DNA of 64,000 nt. Source: Anodontia alba (Eukaryota; Mollusca; Bivalvia; Lucinida; Lucinidae). Under the pieces are notes generated by a model, which had not been told where the DNA came from, did no database searches, and saw only the letters and a program-made list of their open reading frames with translations. The translations under genes were made by a program, and so were the position numbers. Of this stretch, positions 45,701 through 57,700 are shown piece after piece. The stretch covers positions 20,105,275 to 20,169,274 of the forward strand of contig OZ024827.1 of the NCBI GenBank assembly GCA_964016985.1. Reading direction: 5' to 3'. Every line of letters starts with the position of its first letter. Positions within the stretch are counted from its first letter, which is position 1.

Positions 45701-48700
45701 TTAAAAAGTTCTCAGAAAATACAGAAAAATGTATGTTTGTATGTTATCCCTGTTGTCACTGTTAGTATTTGGAAGTGTTATAACCATATCTGTACTGTTA
45801 TAGGACTAGTTAATGAGAGGTATTTGGCAATAATTCTGGGATATTTTTTCTTATTTCTACATAAAAAACATGTTGTGTATACTGATTAGAGGCAGCTAAT
45901 GTGCTTTTATGGAGACATTGAGAAAATTGCCCCAGAATTATCAACAAATACTACTTTTAATTGGTTCTGCAAACAAAATGGCTGTCAACAGTAATACTGT
46001 GGCAATCTAGCTCTTATCAAATTTGGCTATGATTTGGTTGGGGGATAAGCATATGAAGTTATGACAAATAATATAGAAGTTATTTCAAATAATATAGAAG
46101 TCAGTTAGCAAATATTTTTTCTCCATTAATGACAAAGAGCTACACCTCTGGTACAATATGGTAATCTTAGTCATTTTCAGTGTTGGCCAAGACCTTATGC
46201 ACATTCAGTGTGTCCAAGTTTCATGAAGTTAAAATAAATGCAACATATTTTTCTGCCTGTTAGACGAAGGGCTATAAGTCTGATGTTACCGAGGCAATCC
46301 TAGTTTGGCTGAGACCCATATGCAGTGGCAAAGTTTCTTAAAGTTACAATGCATATAAGTTAGCAAAGTTTCTTTAAGTTACGATGAATATAAGTTAGAC
46401 AACAGATATTTTTCTGCATACTGTGATAAATGAAAGGCTTCAATTGATATGTAACTAAGGTGATATACAGTTGACTCTCATTATCTCAGAGTCCAAGGGA
46501 CTCTCTGAAATGCTTCGAGATATCCGTACATCGACATATCAGATTTACAGATGTAAGGAAAAAATAAACCATGCAACTACATTTCACAAAATGTAATTAG
46601 ACTCCTGATGTTAGAGATATATTGAAAATATTGTGGAAAAGAGGAGAAATTGCTCCTTAGGAGCAATTTCTCCGCTTTCCCACAATATTTTGGTACCTGT
46701 TGTTAGAATTTCGTATTTAAACTGAGACCAGATTTTCACGAGATAAGCAGTTATTTGAGATAAGCCATGTCGAGATGACGTGAGTTGACTGTATGTCATT
46801 ATCAAATTTAACCAAGATTTTAAGCCAATAAGCAGTGTGTCTAAGTTTCATGAGTAATGTGATTACATATGACGGAAGTTAGACAGCTGACAAAATTTTA
46901 TGCCATCACCAGCCTATCTTTTCGTGTCCAAGATAATTATATAATTTGATTGTCAAATCTGATTGCGTATATGCAAGACTGTACCTTAATTATTGTTTCC
47001 AGGACAATCTTACCTAATAGAAGACCTATAGAAGTTGTCAGCTGCCACAAAGTCTCCAACTTGTAACTGTATTAATACTGCTCCAATGACCAGCTTACAT
47101 ATCATGGCAAAATTCTCAGCCGCAGCATAAAACTCTATCTCCTTCCGTAAGCAATTCATTGCTTCTTCATATCTGAATACAGTGGACAAAATACAAGTAC
47201 AGTCATAAATCCAGATAAGGCACTTTTTACATTAAAAAATTGTCGATATTTTTTCTTATTTCTCTACAAAAACCCATGTTGTAGGTATTCATCAGAAGTG
47301 CCTTGGCGAGGCACTTCTAATGAATACCTTCGACATATGAGAAATAAGAAAAATACTTTCCACTCTAATCTGGAGCTACATGCAGTAACCATAACAAGTT
47401 TTTTTGAAATCTGAGACATGTTAACTATATCTGAGACTGTTATGAAAATATTTAATGCTTCGGTAAAGACAGGGTTTCATAAATCCAGAAAAGGCCCTTA
47501 TTTCAGCTGAGATGAACTGATATTTTTTCTATTTTTTTTTAACAGAATCATATGTTGTGGATACTCATTAGAAGCACCTTATCTGTAGCTATGATACATG
47601 TACAGTTACCATAGCAAAATTGTTTTATGTCAGTGAGACACACTGACTATATCTACAACTGTTATTAAAATACAGTCAAACCTGTGTTAAGCAAGCACCT
47701 TGGGGAAAGCCAAAAAATATTTGCTTAAGTCAGGTGCTTGCTTAATACAGGTAAATTTACACTTATTTTCCTTTTACAGGACCTGAAAAACTGGCCTTTA
47801 AATACAGGTGACTGCTTAACACAGGTGACCTTTAAGACAGGTTTGCTTCGACCCTGACAATGTTTTATAGCTCCAGATAAGGCCCTTTTTTCAGCTGAGA
47901 AGAATTGATATTTTTCTTCTTTCTTCATAAAAACATATGTTGTGGGTACTCATTACAAGTGCCTTGTTGAAGTGCTTCTAATGCGTACACACAACATATT
48001 TTTTTTTTTTCTTTTTGAGAAATATGATGACTGTGTGGATGCCAAGGTTTGTCTAGGCCTTTTCAGTTTGCTAAAGCATCTGTTAGCCATACACAACATA
48101 TGTAACAAGTTCTTAATATGAAATAAAGTCATTGCTTTGATGCAAACACATTCAGCAAACTATTTTTTCTGATATGTATAAGATTTGACAACAGTTTGTT
48201 TACAAACAGTTGGCCTCCCGTGACAGGGTCAACTGAGGTCACGTGATATGTTTACTGTGATGCCAAATTCAAGATGGCGAACAAGATAAAACGGAGTTTC
48301 CCATGAGATTTGGGTGCCTAGGTATGTTTGACAGCCTCTCAACAGTAAAGCAAACACACTTCCTGTGTTTGCTATAATCTCACCTTTCTAATCTTATAAG
48401 AAGTCTTCCGGCTTTACCAATATTTTCTGCACACTGTCTTGGTCGATCTTCAAGCTATTGTTAGAGAAAATAACACAATAAGGAAATATAAAAATATTTT
48501 TCACATTGCACAGAACAATTTAAATATTATGATTCCTGTCATTTTTGTAATTATGATTCTTTATTTGATCTGAAAATTTACAACCCAGTCAATGTCAATC
48601 ATGTCAGTTAACCTACTTATACTTCTTTCCTGAGCAAGCTTAGTGATCTAAACAATTAACTGGTATTTTGGGCACATACTTTTGCCCGTAACTTACAAGT

Positions 48701-51700
48701 GCCCTTTTTGAATCAGCCAAAGGGTGGGAATTATGATTCTTGTAATTTCAAGTTTTCCTTACAAGCATTCATTATATTCCAAACTTAGAAATACGAGCAT
48801 TTTATTATTATCAGAGCTGAAATTCAGCGTCCTATGTCCTGGACATGTATAATCAAATCTGATAAAAGATAATTATCAAATTGCCTGTCCTTGCAAAAAT
48901 AGTTCTGACATTCTTCCTTAAAGCCTTCTTTAACCTTTACCTCTCTCTGGGCTAATTCAGCAGATGACAAATTGACAGTATTTTTCTTGTTTTCCCAAAA
49001 AATAGGTTTGACATTTCATGCAAATCAGAGACAATTTGAATGAAATGTCAAAGCCTATTTTCTTGGAAAGATATGAAGAAGTATTTCAACCATACAGTAA
49101 TTGGGTCAATTGTTTAAAACCGAGCCAATGTAAACAATGTCCAGCCAACGTCCAGAAATAACAGGTTCTTTTGCTTCTGGATCAAGGTATTCTGTTGGAC
49201 TGATTCCTGTCTCAAATGGGATCTAAGCAAGTCTGCCCTTTTTACCTGATCACTATTAGAAATTACCTGTAGAAACTTCATATACTAATCCTTTCTCTGA
49301 GGCATGTCAGAATGATTGGCTTGGTACATTTTTGTAAGTATCGGGGCAGACTTTGCAAGGTAATTTCATATCAGAACAGATGAAAGAGCCCCAGGTCAAC
49401 TTTCTTTGAGGTAACTTGTTTCCAAGATATTAAATTCTAACAGCTTGTAAGCAAGAGGATCAGTCAAACATGGGTACATGTACTTTGGTACTGATGAAAC
49501 ATAAAACAAAAGAGAAGCCACTCCACTCTTGTCAAGTTATGAAAATCAGTATGTCACTGACACTATGGGACTGAACTGAATTTTATGAAAATATTAAACA
49601 GCAGATAGAATATTTTGACAATTTTTGGCATACTGGTATATACCTATAAGATGTAACCTTGTAAACGGGTATAATCATGTACATGCATTTTTCCATGTCA
49701 TGCACCTTACCATAAGTTGATTTTCTCAAATGATTTTGGACAGTAGAAAACAGAACTGGAGTATTCCTTGAAGTCAATGTAACATAGACCTATGTTAGGC
49801 CCTCAATTTTCCCAACGCACGTGCACACGCTCGCATGCACACATGCACACACACACACACTTTCATTGTTACATCAGAAAGACAGGTCTTCCGTGATCCT
49901 ATTTGTAAAAAAGCTTAACAGTTCATGAAAAAATGATTCCTGTGCTGCCTACCTCTGCAACCTCACATGCTCGTTTGTACAGGTCAGCTGCCTTGGCATA
50001 ATGAGTCATTTCTATCATTCTGAAAAAGTTAACAGTAAACAACTTAAAATTTGAAACAAGAAAAGAAAACATACAGGTATCTCTTTAAAACATGTTTCAT
50101 TGTAGCATGATTTTGTATATAATACAGTTTAAAGATGGACCACTACAAATACATCCAAACAAAAACGTTAAACTATAGTATTCTGCCATTATCGTGTCAC
50201 AGGCAGATAACTCTGTCAAACATTGATGAAATTCACCCATTAGTAATCCCAAACCAGATCTCCTTAATAGCAATGCATGTACCAAGTTTGGTTGAAATCC
50301 CTTGATATTTACTCAAGTTATCGCCCAGAAACGAAAATTTGGGCGTGTCTCAGGCAGATAACTCCGTCAAAATTTGACAAAATTTGTCCATTAGCAATCC
50401 CAAAACAGATCTCCTTAATATCAATGTATGTACCAAGCTAAGTTCAAATCCCTTGATATTTACTCAAGTCATCATCCGGAGACAAAAATATGGGCGTGTC
50501 TCGGGCAGATAACTCATTAGCAATCCCAAACAGATCTCTACAATATCAATGCACATACCGTTTGGTGAAAATCCATTGATGTTTACCCAAGTTATCATCT
50601 GGAATTGAAATATGGACAGACGGATGTATGACTGATGAACGGACGGATGGACACAATGACATCCAATGTGAGACCATAATACCTGCCACTATTGTGTGGC
50701 GGTGAATAGTGGCGGTGTATAAAAATTTATAGATTATATAATATAGAACAATTACCATTTTGGATAATTTTTCTTCATAATCTAAACATTGTGGTTGGAT
50801 ACAAGGCTGTGTACCTATTGTTTTTTTTTTGTTGTTGTTTTTTATTTTTATTTTTTGATCTGAGTAACATTATTATAAGGGGTTGTGGTGTATTTGTTTG
50901 CTTTTCTTACCGCAAGATGCTTAAGAAATACATGCAAACATTTGAAAACAATTATCCTGTCCAAAATTTCAGTATTAGTATTCAAAACCTAGCACAATCT
51001 CAAACAATGCAGCATTGAGCATTAACATTGAAAAACTAAGAAAATTTTCCTGTTGGTAAATGAACCAAGAAACATCACAGCATAAGTAGAGAATGAAAAA
51101 GATGAAAATGCATGTCCACTGTTCTATTCTCTGCCTATACCTTGCATCTGGCAAAACTAAACAGAGATAATGTATAACTAATTATTCATTTCTGATATAA
51201 AGAAGGCCATAATACTTTCAGAAATTGATTTCAACATTAATGTTAGGGGATTAAAACTTGGGCAGTTTACTACAGTAGTATATTCACATTCTGATTTCCT
51301 CATAAAAGTTGCAGACAAAAAAAAGACACCAGTGGATCTGTTGAATGGGTCAACCAACTATACCCCTTACTCTCGGTCAGGACAAAAGGAAAGTGACTAC
51401 TGAACAGACAGTTCTTCAGTCCTGTTCAGATATAAGAAATTCATTTTTATATACATTTAGGATACTCTGGAATATGCTGAGCGTGTAAGGAATATGTACT
51501 TTACTAAAAAAGGAAGAACTACCTCATAAATCCTAAATATTTGAACACTGTAACACATGTATTTACCATACTACTGCTACTGTAGAAGTGATTTGCATCA
51601 CAGTTTGACAACTCTTGTCTTAATTGCCAAGGGCAGAAAAACCTGCAACAATTTTTTATATCACACTCTACTACTCATCATACTGATCATTTAAATGAAA

Positions 51701-54700
51701 TTTCATCAAAATCTAACAAAAGCTGTAGTAATCAACTCTTGTCATGCTGAATAAATTAAGATGCCACACCCATTTCCAATTTTCAGCCAATCAGATTACT
51801 TGATCCAGGTTGTTGATAAAAATTCACATACTTAATGGCAAGCAGTACAGATCCAGATCAGTTGGCTTCTTCAGAAGCCAACTGGTCTGGATCTACCCTG
51901 TTTGCAAAGGCAGGGCATATCTGGGTTCAGCAGGACAAGGGTTAACATCACAAACTTGGAAAGATGGACCTAATTACCAACTGACCAACCAACTAGCATT
52001 TGTTTGTGTTGAGGTTTCATGGCCCAGTCAACCAAATGAGGTCATATCGAGTTCGATCAGTTTACCTAACCACACTTTTACTGGGAAGGCTTAGTCCCCT
52101 TAACGCGTTAACAAGTATTGTGTACATTCTTTCACCAGAAACTGACAAATACCCTTCTTGAATCAGCGGAAGGAAGAGAATGGCCGTAGAAAATATTTCA
52201 TGATCAAATCTCCACGAAAGAATACTGCTGACCTGGCGGGGGGTCAAACCCACAACCTCCTGATCACCAGTTGGACGCGCATCCAACTAAGCCACCGAGG
52301 CAGGCAACCAACCAACGAGACTTATATATACCCCTCCCAAATTTCATTAGTGGTGGTATGAAAATAAGTACATACTTCGCAGCCTTCTCTAGACATAAAG
52401 CGGCTGTATCTGGAGTACCATGTTCTTGAAACATAAGTGAGGCCTTATCCATGAACTGTACTGCTAAATCTATCTCCTTGTTTTCTTTACTCAATAGACC
52501 AGCTTGTTCAAATGCCCTACAATACAAGAATGTAAATCATAGCTTCACATAAGAGGGTTGCCACATATTATTTTATTTCTCGATGAAAACATATGCTGTG
52601 GGACTCGTTAAAAAAACCTCAGTGAGGCACTTCTAATGAGTACTCACAACATATGTTTTTGTCAAGAAATAAGAAAACTATCAATACTTTTCAGTTAAAA
52701 AAAAAAAGCGCCTTTTCTGGAGCTATGAACATTACAATTTTAAAAATGTCTGACAATTTTCTGTATACATTTGTAACAAGGTTATAAATGTAGTTAGACC
52801 AGGGTTGTGGAATTATCAAATTTTATTTCTTGTCTACGGACAAGTAAATTGTCAAAATCGACTTGTCCAACTAAGATTTACTTGCCCAAAAACTGACATG
52901 GTCCTTATTTCTCAGAAGAAATATATGTTGTGGGTATTCATAAGAAGCAGCATAATAAATGAGTACCTAAACATATGTTTCCTTTGAGAATGAAGAAAAA
53001 TATATATCTCATAATCTGGATACTCTTCTTGGCTAGGGCAAGTAAATTGAAATTTCTTGAAAGTTCTTACTCCAGGAAATAGGACAAGTTGGACAAGTCG
53101 CGCATGGTATTTTCACAGAACTGGCTAGACCCTTTCAAAGATTTTGATTTTTGAAGGCATCAACCAGTATTCTTTTATAATGTCACTGCTACAGCACACC
53201 TGGTAATCTCATAAGGGGTGGCTGTTAGTTATGCACTCAAAATCTTTACGTGAACTTCCGGGACATGACTTACAAGACATCTAAATGTCAACAAATAGAT
53301 AAATTCTCCCGATTTATTGATTGTTAGTAAATTTCATAGACATGTTTTAAAAAATTGGACAATGCTATTCCCAACAACTTTCATTTCTGCGTCAGAAAAG
53401 AAAGGTGTGGGCTTGAAACAAACAAGCGGCTAATTTTTATTTCAATTTCATCCGGAGAAGGGTAGTCTAATATTCCTGTTTTGATTTTTTTTACCAGTGC
53501 AAAATTAAGGTATCTTCAGCTATCTGGGCTACGAAATACTTATTTAACATATCAGATAAGATGTACTGCAACCAACATCCACTTTGAAATACATAAGATG
53601 CATAATTTCCCCAAGCATTTGTTCCGAGGACTGAAATATTTGTGCTGAATATGACTTACGAGGCCGATTACCCCTTACGGGAGCATCGACCCTTACGGGG
53701 ACAAGAAAGCCTATACATCACAAAGCAATTTTTACAGCAGTATAATGAAACTTTTATGTGATTTTGCTCAATTGAGAGCTTCAAATATATACAAACATGG
53801 CATATCAAAACCCTGTTGATGCATGCGGTCTCATTTGCAAAATCTTTCATGGTGTTTGATTGTTTACATGTAAATGGAATATTTTGAAACTGGTTTGGTC
53901 TAAAATCTGCATGTTTTTAAATGCAGGGCATTCTGATAATGACCAGTGTTCCCATAAGGGATAACCAGGTCTTGTAATCAGACACCTGACAGTTGGCTTT
54001 CTTGTCTCCATAAGGGTAAATGCCCCCGTAAGGGGTAGTCTGCCTCAGTCCCCGGAACAAATGCTTGGGATTTCAACATAGAGGTAGGTTGTAGTGCATC
54101 TTATTTGATATGTTAAATAAGTATTTCATAGTCCAGATAGCTGAAAATACGATCGTACCTTCATATTGCACTGGAAAAGCAGTCAAAACAGGAATATTGT
54201 ACTACCCATCTCTGGGTGAAATTGAAATAAAAAAAATCTGCATGTTTTTCCAAGCACACATCTATCTTTTCCGACATAGAAATGAAAACTGCTGGGAATA
54301 GCATTGTCGGGTTTTTCAAAATATGTCTATGAAGTTGAAAAAAAAATCAACAAATCAGTAGAACTTACCTGTTTGTTGACATCTGGATGTCTCGTAAGTC
54401 ATGGTCGGAAGTTCGCGTAAGGATTCTGAGTTCATACCCAGCAGCTACCCCTTACGAGATTACCAGGTGTGTTTGTTTGTGTTGAGGTTTTATGGCCCAG
54501 TCAATCCAATGGGGTCATGCCGAGCGCGGTCAGTTTACCTAACCACACGTTTACTGGGCAGGCTTTATCCTCTAAGCCGTTAACCAGTATTGTGCACATT
54601 CTTTCGCCAGAAACTGATAACTGTCCTTCTTGAATCAGCGGAAAGGAGAGAATGACCACAGAAAATATTTCACGATCAATCTCTACGAAAGAATGTTGCC

Positions 54701-57700
54701 AACCTCGGCGGGGATTGAACCCTCGACCTCCTGGTCTCCAGTCGGACGTACCAAGAGTGTACAGTTAAAATTATATGTCCCATCAAATCATGACTCTATG
54801 TTACATGGATCCAGATAAAGTGCTGTTTTTCAACCGAAAACAAAAACGTACGTTGTGGGTCCTCACTAGAAGCACCTTGACAAGGCGATTCTAATGTTTT
54901 TATTGAGAAGTAAGAAAATAATTATGTGGATACCCTCTCTTATCTGAAGCCAGAGGTTCAGTTTGGTTTTTAACCCATGTTGATTTTTTTTCTTAGTTCT
55001 CCATAAAAACTACAAGGCACTTCCATGTCACATCAAATCATAGCTGTGGATAAGGTGTTTTTTTGGGTTGTTTTTTTAATCAAAAAGTGTTGATTTTTTT
55101 TTTTCTTCTTTCTCAATAAAAACTATAATGCCCTTCTATTGAGTAGCCACAACTAGGGCTGGCTAATCAGAGCTAAAATGATACATGGTTATCAATCCTG
55201 TCATTGCAATCAATAATTGATTATTAATCACTGTAGTCTTGGCCATTGTCTTACCTTTCTGGCTTTAATACTGACTGAGCATGAATCTCAGTATATTTTA
55301 TGCCTAAACCATTATTGTGAGGCTCAAAACACTAAAATCAAATAAGTGATTACTAGGCAAGCAGTATCAATAATCATTTTTCTGATGCTAATCAATTATC
55401 CGATTAATTGTGCCAGCCCTGCCCACAACCTGTTTTTGTGGAGAAATAAGAATAATTTTTTCCAGAGTTATCACCATAATACTGCTCCATAACAAAACTC
55501 TGATTATAACAAACTTTTTTTCCCATAAAATATCTGGGCCCGGTTGTTCAAAGCATCATTAGCTTAACAAGCTCATTAGTGGTCAAAATGTTAACTGTTC
55601 TAGTAAGTAAAATATCTAATTCACAGGTATTTTTGCTGAAAAAATGTGAGTAGCTTTTGCAAATGCAAAAGCTACTCACATTTTTTCAGCAAAAATATTA
55701 GCATATATGCCATATTTAATGATTAACGTTATAACGATATGTTAACAACATCATTAGTTTTGAACAACTGAGCCCAGTACAGAAACTGTAACAAACACTC
55801 TGCAGTCATTATGGTGTCTAACCATTATCAGAGAAAATATGATAAACATGCTCCGTCACATTTTTTTTTTACCATGACTATCACTTTCTTTGAGCTGGAG
55901 TTTATGGCCCAGTCAATGCAGTTAAGGTCATGCTGAACCAGTCTGTTAATCCATTCACACTTTTCTTGGGCAGGCTTACTGGTCTAAGCAGTTAACCAGT
56001 ACTTGTACACATTCTTTCACCATTAATTGATGAATACCCTCCTTGAATTAGTGGAATGGGGAGAATGACTCCATGATCAATCTTCACAAATTTATGTGGC
56101 CAAGGTGGGTTTGAAATTGTGACCCCTAAATCTGCCATTTGATGCACTACAAAGTGCAAATTTTCTCAGTCCAATAAACTTACCACATAGATTGATTGTG
56201 TTGTGGTTTAACAACACATCAACCCCTGTGGGTCATTTTGTATCGTCTTCCAGAGAAAGGAAGACGACAGACAGAGGAGAAAGTACAGGAGATGAAAGAG
56301 AGGGACAGGGAGAAAGGAAAATGATTGAAAGTGAAGAAACAGAAGAAAAAAAAACCTTCCCTCTCTACCCTTACCTGCAGCAAGGATAGCAGGCCTTGCC
56401 TGACTGTAAGCCAATATCAGTTGAATGCCCCGGTGGAGTAAGATACAAAACACCTTTGTCTCACCCAGCCACCCCAACCTTACTTACTTGCCGCATACCA
56501 ATTAGATGTAACAAATAAAAAGTGGATATTTCTTTCTTTTTCATTTTCAGTTTTCTTTAACAGACCTACTTTGGCAAAGAAAATTTGCCCATATGAATAG
56601 GCCTGATTGTGAAACCAATGAGATCCACACTGAATAGAATACATGTATGTCCTCCCTCATGTCTGGAAGAGGGACATAATTATCACTAATATTGTCCATT
56701 TCCTGATTCTGTGAAGACAGGAAACTATTTTCAGTTCTTATTTGAACTGCAGCAGAAAACTGTAATAATAATACTTACTTGGCTGCATGGAATGGTCTAA
56801 TGTCCAGTCAAGGAAAAAAATAGCAAAAAGAGAGTAAAAGGCGACAGAAACTCCTAAAATTGTATGAATCAAAGCTCTCGTGTCTACCACTGAGATACAC
56901 CACATCCCCATTATAACACTATTGCTGAGATCCAAAGCAAAATCCTGGCTGGCTAAAAAAAAAACATGTTTTGTCCAAACAAAAATTTATAGATTATAAA
57001 GAAAAATGACCATAAATAACCATAAATCAGTACTTTATGTAAGCAGACGGAGTATGCAGAAGGCAACACCTAGTCAGGGTCATGATCTACACTGTTTGCC
57101 AGTTATCTAGCACTTTTTAGACACCTCAACAGGTGGTAAAATGAACTTGTTCAAATTTTAGGACAATATCTGTATGGATTCAAGGTGTCCCATAATAGAG
57201 TAAATATAGTGATCAGTAATACTGGTACTATGGACATTACCATAAAATGTCCTAAAGTTTCAAACATTTTATTGCATACTATTTTGGCATAAATTTAGCT
57301 TTTAATGCAGTTGTTCCTTAACCCTGAATAAATTAAGATGCCACATCCACTTCTAACTTTCAGCCAATCAGATTACTTGAACTAGGTTGTTCATAGAAAT
57401 TCACATACTTAATGACAAACAGTGTAGATCCAGATCAGTTGGCTTCTTCAGGAGCCAACTGATCTGGATCTACTGATCTGGATCTACACTGTTTGCAAAG
57501 GCAGGACATATCCAGGTTCAGCAGGACTAGGGTTAAAGTACTAACTGGTAATAGAAATGGCAAACAGTGTAGACCCTGATCAGACTGCTCCTTCAGGAGC
57601 AGTCTGATCTGGGTATATACTGTTTGCATACGCCATTTGTCAGCAACATTGGTGTATAACATTATAGGACATTTACCGTACGAAAGTTTACCCTAACAAT

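Noticed and set aside
6548..57536. CRISPR array suggested by many similar palindromic repeats
   Set aside because: The spacing is irregular, units differ in length and strand, and each has transposon ends and TTAA borders.
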